Source: Desulfatibacillum aliphaticivorans DSM 15576 (GTDB lineage: Bacteria > Desulfobacterota > Desulfobacteria > Desulfobacterales > Desulfatibacillaceae). From it: a DNA stretch of 64,000 nucleotides. Of the stretch, positions 16,028 to 24,845 are shown one piece after another. The notes beneath the pieces are model-generated. The model had not been told where the DNA came from and ran no database searches. It worked only from the letters and a program-made list of their open reading frames with translations. How positions within the stretch are numbered: position 1 is the first letter of the stretch; each line of letters starts with the position of its first letter. The translations under genes and the position numbers were made by a program. The stretch lies in NCBI RefSeq assembly GCF_000429905.1, contig NZ_AUCT01000003.1, positions 1-64,000 of the forward strand. Direction: 5' to 3'.

Positions 16028-17407
16028 TCAGCTTACATCCAGGCGGTTTAGGATTTTTTCTGCACGCCTCCGCCACTCCTCAAAAGCCTCGGGGTCGTAA
16101 GTTTTTGGGAAATTTTTATAATGTCTTGTGATGATGGGAATCTTCGCCCCATGCTTTACAAAGCCGATCAGGGTTCCTAATACGGGCAGGGCTTTCATAA
16201 AAAGCCCCAGGCCTTGCAGGGGCGCCACACTAAAGGGCCGGGCGTCGTGCACGTTCTTGAACTGCCTGGGGTCTATGAGCTTGCGGCGTACAAGCTCCTG
16301 CACTTCCTGCTCCGTAAAGGTGGTTAGCACCCGGTGGGCTACGTAATATCCGGCGAAAATGGCGCCCAGGCCGGTTTGAAAAGCCGCATTATATCCCCAC
16401 AGATGCTCTTTAGTAGGCTCCAGACCGGCGTTCAGGGCTTTTGCGATTGTCCATCCGCATTGGGCGCCGGCGACCATGGAAGGGGTCGTTCCCGACCCGT
16501 TGGCCGGGGAAGCCATAAAGGCGGCGTCTCCCACTATGGCAATGCCGTTATCCACCAGGTTGTCCAGGGGATTGCGCATGGGGATGGCCCTGCCCCCGCC
16601 GTAAATGCGCTCCGTGCAGAATCCCAGGCGATTGTCCTTAAAATCGTCAATAAGCTCCCGCGGGGACAGTACGTCCGGATTTTGGGGTTTGCACCCGGCC
16701 AGCAAAGCCATGATTTCCTGATCCAGGTCCAGTTGATACATGAAGGTGGAAAAGGAGCCGCCGCCGGGCACGCCCACGTAAAAGACCATCTCATTGGGGG
16801 TGAGGATGCCCTCGTCCACCATTTTCCGGGCAGGCCCCGGCTTGATCTTCCACAACTCCTGGATGGCGTGCACCCGATCGTCGGGGCGGCAGGAAAAATT
16901 GAAGTCGCAAAAAGCCGGAATCTTTTCCAAAATGGGAGAAAAAGCGCCGCAGGCCGCCACCGTGACTTTAGCCGGGATTTCCCGGGGAGCGCCGTCAGCC
17001 TCAACAATCACACCGGTTACGGCCTTGCCGTTATTCAAAAAATCGATGATTGTGGCGCCGAATTGAAATTCCACGCCCGCCTCGCGGCATAATCGCACCA
17101 GCCGTTTTTGATACAGGGACACCTTTAAGGCGTAGTTGGGAATGTTTTCCATAACGATGGTTGCGTCGCCGTTGCTGGAGTTGGCTCGCATGTTGCGATG
17201 GACCGGAAAGGCCAGCTCCTCGGGCAAGGGCTTGGGAAGGTCGTATTTGTCAAAGGGGTGGAGGTCCAGGTCGTTCAGCCAGGTATTGCCGTGGCAGTCT
17301 TCCGGATTTTTCTCCAAAACCAATACGCCCAGGCCCTCCTGGGCCATTTTCAGGGCGGCGATCAGGCCGCCGGTTCCCGCGCCTATAACCACTGTGTCCG
17401 GGTTCAT
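16028..17407 (-). CDS. FAD-dependent oxidoreductase, geranylgeranyl-reductase-like
   Basis: 459 residues. The N-terminus has the FAD-binding VVIGAGTGGLIAALKMAQEG (Rossmann GxGxxG), and a later GIAIVGDAAFMASPANGSGT matches the GD motif that holds the FAD ribityl in the geranylgeranyl reductase/PHBH superfamily. A long C-terminal helical extension follows. Such enzymes often saturate isoprenoid double bonds. Its start overlaps the lpxK stop by 1 bp and it lies within the LPS operon, so a lipid or polyprenol substrate is plausible, for instance a carrier lipid; this is inference. Confidence 0.75.
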   Translation of the reverse strand: MNPDTVVIGAGTGGLIAALKMAQEGLGVLVLEKNPEDCHGNTWLNDLDLHPFDKYDLPKPLPEELAFPVHRNMRANSSNGDATIVMENIPNYALKVSLYQKRLVRLCREAGVEFQFGATIIDFLNNGKAVTGVIVEADGAPREIPAKVTVAACGAFSPILEKIPAFCDFNFSCRPDDRVHAIQELWKIKPGPARKMVDEGILTPNEMVFYVGVPGGGSFSTFMYQLDLDQEIMALLAGCKPQNPDVLSPRELIDDFKDNRLGFCTERIYGGGRAIPMRNPLDNLVDNGIAIVGDAAFMASPANGSGTTPSMVAGAQCGWTIAKALNAGLEPTKEHLWGYNAAFQTGLGAIFAGYYVAHRVLTTFTEQEVQELVRRKLIDPRQFKNVHDARPFSVAPLQGLGLFMKALPVLGTLIGFVKHGAKIPIITRHYKNFPKTYDPEAFEEWRRRAEKILNRLDVS

Positions 17408-18522
17408 TATTCTCCAATCTGCAATTTTGATTTCAGAAAGTCTTCAAACTTTTGGGCCTGCTCAAACTCCAGGGCGATTTCCAGGGCGTACAAATCCAGG
17501 CCGTGGGCGTCCCATCCTGTAAGCCGGACCAAGTCCTTTTCCGTGGTGATCAGGGCCTTGACATCCGCCTTGATGGCGGTCTCCACAATGATGTTCCTAT
17601 CGCGCAGTGTGTATGCGTGATGATCCGGAAAAGACAGGCGCTCCAGCACCGCAACGCCCAAGGAAGACAGGCTGTCAAAAAAACCCTGATTATCCGCAAT
17701 GCCCGCAAACGCCGCAACTTTTTTGCCTTTCAAATCGTCCAGGGAATGCCGGACGATTTTCGGGCCACTCGTCCCTTTTTGGGGAAAATACTCTAAAAAA
17801 CCTTTGGGCTTATGCGTGCAGGAAAAAACCGGCTTGCCCTGCGGCAGCGCGGCTTGGCCGGCGCCCCTGTCCGCCCGGGTTCTGATGACTGCGTCGGCCC
17901 TGGCCGCGAATTCAACAGGCTCCCGCAGCACGCCCCGGGGAAAAACATGACCGTTTCCGAAGGGGGCCTGGGAGTCCACCAGCAACAGATTCAGATCGCG
18001 ATCAATGGCAAGGCGGCTGAACGCGTCGTCCAAAATTAAAATCCGGGTTCCGAACTGGGACGCGCATAAATTAGCGGACTTGACCCGATCCCCGCCCACA
18101 ACCACGGGAACGCCGGGCAATTTGACGGCCATCAGCCAGGGTTCATCTCCCGCTTCAGCCGGGGTGAGCAAAATGTCCTTGCCGTCCGACGCCGCACCGC
18201 CCTGCTTTTGCATGGTCCCGCCGTAGCCCCGGCTGGCAATGGCGACGTTCAGCCCCCAATCATTAAATAAACGAGCCAAATAAATGGCCATGGGCGTCTT
18301 GCCCGTTCCGCCGACGGTAATATTGCCGACGGAAACCACCATGCAGGGCGCCTTGCCCGTCTTGAAAAAGCCTTTTTGGTACAACTTATACCGCAATCGC
18401 ATGACCAGGCCGTATACCAGGGAGACAAGACGCAATACCGCGCCCGTCAGGCCCATATTTTCATCAGGGCCGGATCGCATGACCGTTTCTATCCGCCGCC
18501 GCAGGCTACTCATGGTTTTCAA
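17407..18522 (-). CDS. lpxK: Tetraacyldisaccharide 4'-kinase LpxK
   Basis: 371 residues, full length. LpxK phosphorylates the 4' position of the lipid A precursor at the inner membrane, giving lipid IVA. The Walker A-like SVGNITVGGTGKTPMAIYLA is diagnostic, as are GDEPWLMA, ILDDAFSRLAIDRDLNLLL and the C-terminal FPDHHAYTLRD and ALITTEKDLVRL. It overlaps waaA by 17 bp upstream. Together with the Kdo transferase and the acyltransferase of the same operon it gives most late lipid A steps. Confidence 0.93.
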   Translation of the reverse strand: MKTMSSLRRRIETVMRSGPDENMGLTGAVLRLVSLVYGLVMRLRYKLYQKGFFKTGKAPCMVVSVGNITVGGTGKTPMAIYLARLFNDWGLNVAIASRGYGGTMQKQGGAASDGKDILLTPAEAGDEPWLMAVKLPGVPVVVGGDRVKSANLCASQFGTRILILDDAFSRLAIDRDLNLLLVDSQAPFGNGHVFPRGVLREPVEFAARADAVIRTRADRGAGQAALPQGKPVFSCTHKPKGFLEYFPQKGTSGPKIVRHSLDDLKGKKVAAFAGIADNQGFFDSLSSLGVAVLERLSFPDHHAYTLRDRNIIVETAIKADVKALITTEKDLVRLTGWDAHGLDLYALEIALEFEQAQKFEDFLKSKLQIGE

Positions 18523-19759
18523 TAAACTCCCGAACCAGATTCAGGTTCCTTTGTAAGGCGCCTCGATTCCGGCGAATGACTTCCAGGGCGTTTGCGCCTA
18601 TCTTGACGCCTCGGGCGGGGTCGTTCAGCAACGCATCCACCGTCTGAGCCAGTTCCTGAGAGTCCTTAACCTGAATCGCCCCGCCCTGGTTCAGCAATCG
18701 GACCGTCATATCAGGGAAGTCCCCCATGTCCGGCCCGAATAAAACAGGCTTGCCGAACACAGCCGGCTCCAGGGGATTATGCCCGCCAAAGGGCAGCAGG
18801 CTGCCGCCCACAAAGCAGATATCGCCGCGGGAATACAACGCGGCCAGCACGCCCATTTGATCCACAACTACTGCATCGGCCTTTTCCGGCTGTTGGGAGT
18901 ACAAAGCCGCATCCAGGCCGTTTCGTAATAAAATATCCCGCACCTCCCCCGCCCTTTTGGGGTCCCGGGGGGCGATAATCATGGCCAGGCCGTGCTCCTT
19001 CTTCCAGGCCTTCAATAAACCGGCCAGAATCTCCTCCTCGCCCGGATGGGTGGATCCGGCGACCATTACCGGACCGGAAAAATCAGGCAGCATTTCCAAA
19101 GGCGAAAGGTCCGGCGCCGAAGGCCGGTCGAATTTCAGGTTGCCCGCGACCGCCATGGTTTCCGGGCGTACGCCAATGTTCAGGAATCGTTCTCCTTCCT
19201 CTTTGGATTGCGCGCCAACCTTGTCAAAACACCGGAACACGGGCTTCATTAAAAAGCCCAAATTCCGGTATCCCTTATACGAAGAATCGGAAAGCCGTCC
19301 GTTGGCCAGAATCAAGGGGACGCCCCGCTGTTTGCACTGAAAAATGAAGTTAGGCCACAGGTCCGACTCCACCAGGATGAACATGCAGGGATCGACTTGA
19401 TCCAGGGCTTTGGAAACGCACCAGGGCAGGTCGTAAGGATAATACACCACGCCGGCGACGCTGCCCTGCAACTGCGCCCGGGCGTTTTCGTAGCCGGTTT
19501 TGGTGGAGGCGGAGACGATTATATCTTTTTCAGGATAGGCTCGGGCCAAAGCCAAAACCAAAGGGACGGCCGCATTGATTTCGCCGACGGAAAGGCCGTG
19601 CACCCAAATGGGTTTGCGGCATTTGGGGTATGCCTGAAAGCCCAGCCTGGGCCCCATGGTCGCCCGCCGCTTTTCTTTGAGCGCCGCCAGCATCAGGCCA
19701 ATAGGAAGAAACAAAATCGCACCCAGGCAGAGCGCCAGATTGTAAACGGCTTTCACCAT
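18506..19759 (-). CDS. waaA: 3-deoxy-D-manno-octulosonic acid (Kdo) transferase WaaA/KdtA
   Basis: 417 residues. WaaA adds Kdo to lipid IVA. A single N-terminal membrane anchor (YNLALCLGAILFLPIGLML) is followed by the GT30 signature HGLSVGEINAAVPLV with its catalytic Glu, the mid block PLILANGRLSDSSYKGYR, VMVAGSTHPGEEE, and near the end CFVGGSLLPFGGHNPLEPA. The product is membrane-attached with its active domain in the cytoplasm. It lies 16 bp after lptG and overlaps lpxK. Confidence 0.93.
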   Translation of the reverse strand: MVKAVYNLALCLGAILFLPIGLMLAALKEKRRATMGPRLGFQAYPKCRKPIWVHGLSVGEINAAVPLVLALARAYPEKDIIVSASTKTGYENARAQLQGSVAGVVYYPYDLPWCVSKALDQVDPCMFILVESDLWPNFIFQCKQRGVPLILANGRLSDSSYKGYRNLGFLMKPVFRCFDKVGAQSKEEGERFLNIGVRPETMAVAGNLKFDRPSAPDLSPLEMLPDFSGPVMVAGSTHPGEEEILAGLLKAWKKEHGLAMIIAPRDPKRAGEVRDILLRNGLDAALYSQQPEKADAVVVDQMGVLAALYSRGDICFVGGSLLPFGGHNPLEPAVFGKPVLFGPDMGDFPDMTVRLLNQGGAIQVKDSQELAQTVDALLNDPARGVKIGANALEVIRRNRGALQRNLNLVREFIENHE

Positions 19760-19775
19760 ATTTCATCCAAAAAAA

Positions 19776-20837
19776 TCAGGCGAGTTCGTAAATAAAAACA
19801 GCCGCAAGCACCGCAAATACTGCATTCGCCGTCCAGGCTGAAAAAATCGGGGAGTACATGCCAGCGTAGCCAAGGGAGAGACACAGGCTGTGCACCACCC
19901 AATAGGCGAAGGCCAGGCCCATACCCATGACAATGTTGACGGCCAAGCCCTCCCCCCTTTTTCCACGAAGCGCCATGGCGCCGCCCAACACGGACATGAT
20001 CAGGCAAACCAGCGGAAAGGATATTTTGGAGGCCAGATCCACCCGAAACCGGACGGCTTTGTATCCTTCGGACTCAATTTTATGGATGTGCTCCTTCAAC
20101 TGCACCAGGGACATTTCATCCGACCTTTTGACCCTGTCATGCAGTTGATCGGCCGTAAAATCCATTTCCACCTTCAATTCCTTGTGCTGCCTGATATCGG
20201 AAGCCCTGCCGCTCACAGACTCCATGGCGTTGCGCAGAGTCCAGACGGTTCCGGAAATGGTTGCATCATCAGCGTCAATCCGTTTAATCAGCTTAAAGGA
20301 CGGATCGTAATAATTCAAGGTGATATCCCTGGCCGTGTGGGTTTCCGGGATGTATTTATCCACCCTGCCGATCAGCCCGTTGCGGTGAAACCAGGTCGTC
20401 CTGGTTCCCACGTCCCCTTCCTTGCGAACGTCCTGATACCAAATCTGGTTGGCCTCGGCCGCCGCGGCCGGGACGATTATTTCATTAAAGGCGAACAAAA
20501 ACAGACTGGCAATGACGCCCATGACCGCTATGGGCTTGAGCAGGGAAAAACTGCTGCCTCCGCCGCTGGCGTAGGCGATGATTTCGTTATGCTTGGCCAT
20601 GAGTCCGATCACCACCATGGCGGAAAGCAAAACGCCCACCGGCAGCACCTGGGCCGCCACATAGGGGATGCGCAGCAGAAAAAAATAACCCACTGTCAGC
20701 AAAGGAATTTTGGCGGCCATGAAATCATCGATTTTTTCAAAAAAATCCACAGCCACATAGATCACCACCACGGCGAACAGGATGGTCAGCAGGTTCTTGA
20801 AAAGCGCCCTGGCTATGTATTTTGAAATAATCTTCAT
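19776..20837 (-). CDS. lptG: LPS export system permease LptG
   Basis: 353 residues of the YjgP/YjgQ family: six predicted membrane segments in two groups of three (residues ~10-110 and ~265-350) around a periplasmic beta-jellyroll domain (for example DITLNYYDPSFKLIKRIDAD). With LptF and the LptB ATPase it pulls LPS out of the inner membrane. The ATG at 20837 overlaps the lptF stop (ATGA) and begins with KIISKYIARALF; a longer frame reaching 21158 is only the overlap with lptF and is rejected. The LptB gene is not in this window. Confidence 0.92.
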   Translation of the reverse strand: MKIISKYIARALFKNLLTILFAVVVIYVAVDFFEKIDDFMAAKIPLLTVGYFFLLRIPYVAAQVLPVGVLLSAMVVIGLMAKHNEIIAYASGGGSSFSLLKPIAVMGVIASLFLFAFNEIIVPAAAAEANQIWYQDVRKEGDVGTRTTWFHRNGLIGRVDKYIPETHTARDITLNYYDPSFKLIKRIDADDATISGTVWTLRNAMESVSGRASDIRQHKELKVEMDFTADQLHDRVKRSDEMSLVQLKEHIHKIESEGYKAVRFRVDLASKISFPLVCLIMSVLGGAMALRGKRGEGLAVNIVMGMGLAFAYWVVHSLCLSLGYAGMYSPIFSAWTANAVFAVLAAVFIYELA

Positions 20838-22030
20838 GACTTTGCCGCGGCCTCTTTTCCGCCGCCCCATTTTCCGGACAGGATGCGAGCCTTGTTTTGA
20901 AACCAGGCAAAAAGGGCCACAGGCCGATCCTTGGCCATGCGCACCAGGGAAAAGCCCCCCATGGCGCCAATGACTAAATTGGGAACCCACATGCCGATCA
21001 TAGGCGGATACTTGCCGGCCTCGCCGAACACCCAACCTGCGGACAGCAACAGATAATACAGCAGAAACAAGCCCAGCCCCAAGGCCACGCCAAAGGAGCG
21101 GCGCGCCGACCGGGATACGATGCCCAAAGGAACGGCTGCCAGCCCCAGGACGATGCACGAAAACGGAATGGAAAACTTTTTATGTACTTCCAGCAGGGCC
21201 AGATAATACCTGTCGTCCTTTTTGTTGTAGCGTTTAACGAATGTCAGCAACTCCTTGAAATACATTTCCTCCTCATCTTTTTCGCCGTCCCGGGCTCCCA
21301 GGGCGGTCCCAAGATTGAGGTTGAAGTCGTAGCTGTCAAAATCCACCGTAAACATGGATTGATTCTTCCGGTCCGCACGCACAATGACCCCGTCGTTCAA
21401 ACGAAGCTGCCAGATGTCGTCGCCGTCGCTGGGGATGATCCGGCCCGTGGAGGCCATGATGGTGCTGGAAAGCTCCCTGTCCCTGCGGTCTTCGATGAAA
21501 ACGTGGTGCAAAGTCCTGGACTCCACGTCCACGGACCCCACGTAGAGGACCACGTTTTTGAAGGTTCGCTCGAAAGATCGCTCCTTCAGGCCGATTTCCA
21601 CGTTCTGCCGGGCCACGTCGATGAGCAGCTCCTTGGCCGCCATCCGCCCCCAGGGCAGTCCTATAAAAGACATGGACGCCGTCAGCAAGGCCGCGGCCGT
21701 ACAAAAGGCCAAAACAGGCGGCAGCAGGCTGTACAGGCTCCATCCGGCGGCTTTCAGGGCGGTGATTTCGTTGTCCGACGACATGCGCAAAAAGGTGAGC
21801 AGCACGGCCATCATGGTGGACATGGGGATGACGAAAATCAGAAAAAAGGGCATGGAATACATAAGAAGCATCATGACATGCCCCAGCCCCACCCTAAAAT
21901 TTACAACATAATCGGTAAGTTGCAACATCCGAGTCATGAGAAAGATCAGGGCGAAAACCAAGAGGGTCACCCCAAAGGGGGGGAGCATTTCTCCCAGCAT
22001 GTATTTAAAGACAATGTGTTTTTTTCTCAC
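20834..22030 (-). CDS. lptF: LPS export system permease LptF
   Basis: 398 residues of the YjgP/YjgQ family. Three N-terminal membrane helices (FGVTLLVFALIFLM..., MPFFLIFVIPMSTMMAVLLTFLRMSSDNEITAL), a periplasmic jellyroll and three C-terminal helices (SFGVALGLGLFLLYYLLLSAG). MSSDNEITALKAAG is the cytoplasmic coupling helix typical of LptF. The GTG at 22030 is the first gene of the LPS operon; its promoter must lie in the 200 bp before the divergent TPR gene. Confidence 0.92.
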   Translation of the reverse strand: MRKKHIVFKYMLGEMLPPFGVTLLVFALIFLMTRMLQLTDYVVNFRVGLGHVMMLLMYSMPFFLIFVIPMSTMMAVLLTFLRMSSDNEITALKAAGWSLYSLLPPVLAFCTAAALLTASMSFIGLPWGRMAAKELLIDVARQNVEIGLKERSFERTFKNVVLYVGSVDVESRTLHHVFIEDRRDRELSSTIMASTGRIIPSDGDDIWQLRLNDGVIVRADRKNQSMFTVDFDSYDFNLNLGTALGARDGEKDEEEMYFKELLTFVKRYNKKDDRYYLALLEVHKKFSIPFSCIVLGLAAVPLGIVSRSARRSFGVALGLGLFLLYYLLLSAGWVFGEAGKYPPMIGMWVPNLVIGAMGGFSLVRMAKDRPVALFAWFQNKARILSGKWGGGKEAAAKS

Positions 22031-22230
22031 CCTAAACCTGATTTCAGTTTAATGTTCATGCCCTTATCCCTCAAAACCAAAAAAATTGCAAACAGGCTTC
22101 GTTCCTTGAAAAAAATCCTTGGGCCGCTCTTGTATCATGAAAGAAGATTGTGCTAAGGTATGCGTACGCGACTTGACAAGCGATTTGTAAGCGTAAAATT
22201 TTTATAGTGAGTATTTCCAATAAGTTCCCC

Positions 22231-23301
22231 ATGAAACCAGACATCGACATTCGTACCATGGAAGAGGCCATGAAAAGCGGAGCGGCGGACCTGGATTCGC
22301 TGTTCGCTCTGGGCGATCTGTATTTTGCCCAAGGCAGGCATTACGACCTGCTGGACCTGTGCAACCGCATGGCTCTCATGCCCCTGACCCAGCTGGATCT
22401 GGCCACCGTCCTCTCCTACAAAGGGGTGACCCACGTCTGCCTGAGCCATTGGGAGGCCGCCACGGACGCGTTCCTGCAGTCTCTGGACGCTCTGGAAGAC
22501 GTTCCTGAGAACCTGGAGGAGGTGGTTTCGCTCAAAGGGATGAATTATTACGACCTGTCCCTGTATTGCCAGGATCTGGACAAGGCGGACGACTACGGGG
22601 AGCTTGCCCTGAAATATCTCACCATTCTGGCCCATCATTATCCTGACTATCCGCATATGCCCAAGGTTTACGCACACATAGCTGATTTGCATCACAGCAT
22701 GGGCGAACTGGACGAGGCCATGGTCTATTACGGGCTTTTTTACGAAGCCAGCCACGAAACCGAGGACAAGGTCTGGGCCATGACCGGCATGGCCACGGTG
22801 TACGGCTTTTTGAGCAAAATCGACAAAGCCCTGGACATGTACAACGAAGCCCTGGCCATTGCGAACACCAAAGCCTTGAAGGCCAAGGTCTTCTACGACA
22901 TGGGCGAAATGCACTACCGGCTGGAAAATTACAAGGAAGCCAAGTCAGCCCTGGAAACCGCCATGCAATATCGGGGTCAGGACCCGGCGCTCAGGCAAAA
23001 CCAGGAATTTGAAGTCAGCATTTTATGGCGTTTGGGCGCCATCGCATTCGACCAGGAAGAAGACGATGAAATGGTCCCGCTTCTGGAGCGGGTTTTGGAC
23101 CTGGTGGACCCTGCCCACACCTATTATGCGGACGCCAACCTGCGCCTGGGCCATTATTATCTGCAGCAATGCCGCTACTCCACGGCGTCAGGCTATTACA
23201 ATCATGTGCTTCTCTCCCCGGCCGCCAGCGCCGAGGAAACCATCATCGCCAAAGACTCCCTGGCCAGCATTCCCCTGAAAAAACCCGCGATGTTGCATTG
23301 A
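22231..23301 (+). CDS. TPR repeat protein
   Basis: About 356 residues with at least eight tetratricopeptide-like helix pairs, such as LFALGDLYFAQGRHYDLLDL, ATVLSYKGVTHVCLSHWEAA, AHIADLHHSMGELDEAMVYY and KVFYDMGEMHYRLENYKEA. No signal peptide or membrane segment. Role probably as a scaffold; partners unknown. The gene is divergent from lptF. A GTG at 22207 in frame is also possible, but TTGACA (22174) and TAAAAT (22195) upstream would place transcription start about there, so ATG 22231 is preferred. Confidence 0.75.
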   Translation: MKPDIDIRTMEEAMKSGAADLDSLFALGDLYFAQGRHYDLLDLCNRMALMPLTQLDLATVLSYKGVTHVCLSHWEAATDAFLQSLDALEDVPENLEEVVSLKGMNYYDLSLYCQDLDKADDYGELALKYLTILAHHYPDYPHMPKVYAHIADLHHSMGELDEAMVYYGLFYEASHETEDKVWAMTGMATVYGFLSKIDKALDMYNEALAIANTKALKAKVFYDMGEMHYRLENYKEAKSALETAMQYRGQDPALRQNQEFEVSILWRLGAIAFDQEEDDEMVPLLERVLDLVDPAHTYYADANLRLGHYYLQQCRYSTASGYYNHVLLSPAASAEETIIAKDSLASIPLKKPAMLH

Positions 23302-23508
23302 TTTTGGCTGTGCTTTAACTTATAAAATGGTTTAATCACCACGAAATCTTTTGACTATTTCATAGCATCATGATAAGTCGATAGTGAAGTGATAATTACT
23401 ATATAATTAAAAGTTTTCGGAATTATTTTTATCGATAAGCATCTTCAATCATAGTGAGTTTCAATTATTGATTGTATTTGCACAGAAAATCACTCTTTTG
23501 GAGGCGGT

Positions 23509-24603
23509 ATGAGAGAGACGCAAGCTCGAGAACGCTATGTCGATGGGGGAGTGTCTGAAGATTTTAACGTTGTGCTGCCATGCTCGCCTGACAATTTTGT
23601 CAGTTTTATTTCCAGTCTTTTGGGCAAACCTCAGAGCATTGAAAAGGTAATTCATGGAACATTTTCTATAAATGCTCATGATATAGAAGACCTTTATCAC
23701 ACAGTTGACCAGCGCATCCAACAACAAAATCAAGCTAAGTTGGTCCAGTTTTCTGTAAAAATCGTTTACAATGACGATTCTTCCATAATGCTAAATAGCC
23801 TAACAGATTTTTTACACTACAGAGAGATGAGACCACTTGTTTCAACCTCTGTCCATCTAACATGGATTTATCTCATTCAATTCCAGGATAAAAAACACCC
23901 TGAAAAGCAACAAATTGACCTCACAATTGTTGCCGATAAAGGCACAGCTGTATTAAACGAATCGCTCTATGATCCAATCGCTTATCCAATATTCATGTGG
24001 CGTTCAAAAAGTTTTATCATGTTTCGTATTGACCATACTGCACGCACATGGGCAGTGGATATTGAATCACTACTATCAGGCCAAATTGAAAATATGGTTA
24101 CAGAGGAAGAAGGCCTGAGAAAAATTATTTCTGACAATAATGTTAAGTTCGGGTTAGGAGTAGCAATAATTTTCCTTGTAATCGTCTTTATAGGAGCTTA
24201 CTTTTCCACTAATAATTTTATTAACCAGCACTTAGAACATGCTTCATCACAGTTTGAACTCCTTAAAGGGGCTTCAAATGACGTTGGCTATAGAATCGAT
24301 TTTTTGGTGGACTTGATAATTAAAGGAACTACACAAAGATTTCATTTTATTGTGGGTTCTTTCATTCTTTTATCAATTATTGCTTCATTTTTTGTTTTTG
24401 CATTCACTGCATCATTAGCTGACAATAGACCTGCAAGTTTTGTTCTTTTATCGAAAAAGTCTGAAGAAGCAAAAGAAAAATATCTAAAAAAGAGAAATAA
24501 AGAATGGTATGTTCTTATAGGGACAGCTCTTCTTAGTATTTTTTTGGGGATAATGGCAAATATTCTGTTTGCTCTGTTGTCCAGACATTGGATGCTTAGT
24601 TAA
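23509..24603 (+). CDS. Unknown membrane protein, AT-rich
   Basis: 364 residues; GGAGGCGGT lies directly before the ATG. No family recognised. The first ~210 residues look soluble with mixed alpha/beta content; three hydrophobic segments follow at about residues 215-236 (VKFGLGVAIIFLVIVFIGAYF), 282-305 (FHFIVGSFILLSIIASFF) and 336-357 (WYVLIGTALLSIFLGIMA), with a helical stretch between the first two. GC content is much lower than the flanking genes, and codon use favours A/T in third positions, so horizontal acquisition is likely. It stands alone between convergent neighbours and has its own strong terminator. Confidence 0.6.
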   Translation: MRETQARERYVDGGVSEDFNVVLPCSPDNFVSFISSLLGKPQSIEKVIHGTFSINAHDIEDLYHTVDQRIQQQNQAKLVQFSVKIVYNDDSSIMLNSLTDFLHYREMRPLVSTSVHLTWIYLIQFQDKKHPEKQQIDLTIVADKGTAVLNESLYDPIAYPIFMWRSKSFIMFRIDHTARTWAVDIESLLSGQIENMVTEEEGLRKIISDNNVKFGLGVAIIFLVIVFIGAYFSTNNFINQHLEHASSQFELLKGASNDVGYRIDFLVDLIIKGTTQRFHFIVGSFILLSIIASFFVFAFTASLADNRPASFVLLSKKSEEAKEKYLKKRNKEWYVLIGTALLSIFLGIMANILFALLSRHWMLS

Positions 24604-24757
24604 TTTTTCACATAAAATTTTGAAGACCATTAATAATAGATGTCACTATAATCCATTATGTGTGGTAGTCAAAAACCAATCAAATAATCAGAGGACGAAG
24701 GATTCCCTTTTTGATTTTCACGAGGCTCCGCCATTACCAAGAGTTTCTATAGGGGGT

Positions 24758-24792
24758 CTGGGGGACAACTTTTTTCAAAAAGTTTCCCCCAG
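24758..24792. terminator. Strong bidirectional hairpin
   Basis: Arms CTGGGGGACAACTTTTT and AAAAAGTTTCCCCCAG pair over about 16 bp with a single bulge, between the convergent membrane-protein gene and the squalene-cyclase-fold gene. The T/A runs in the stem and the ATTTTT after it suit a terminator for the plus-strand gene and, read the other way, for the minus-strand one. Confidence 0.7.
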
Positions 24793-24845
24793 GATTTTTA
24801 ATATCATTCCAGGTTTTTCGCTCTTTTCAATCGGTTCCTTTCAGC

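Noticed and set aside
19776..21158. Longer reading of lptG starting at 21158
   Set aside because: The extra residues lie in another frame of lptF and are not LptG-like; ATG 20837 overlaps the lptF stop as expected.
22174..22200. TTGACA/TAAAAT pair before the TPR gene
   Set aside because: Spacer is only 15 bp; kept as a note on the gene start rather than as a feature.
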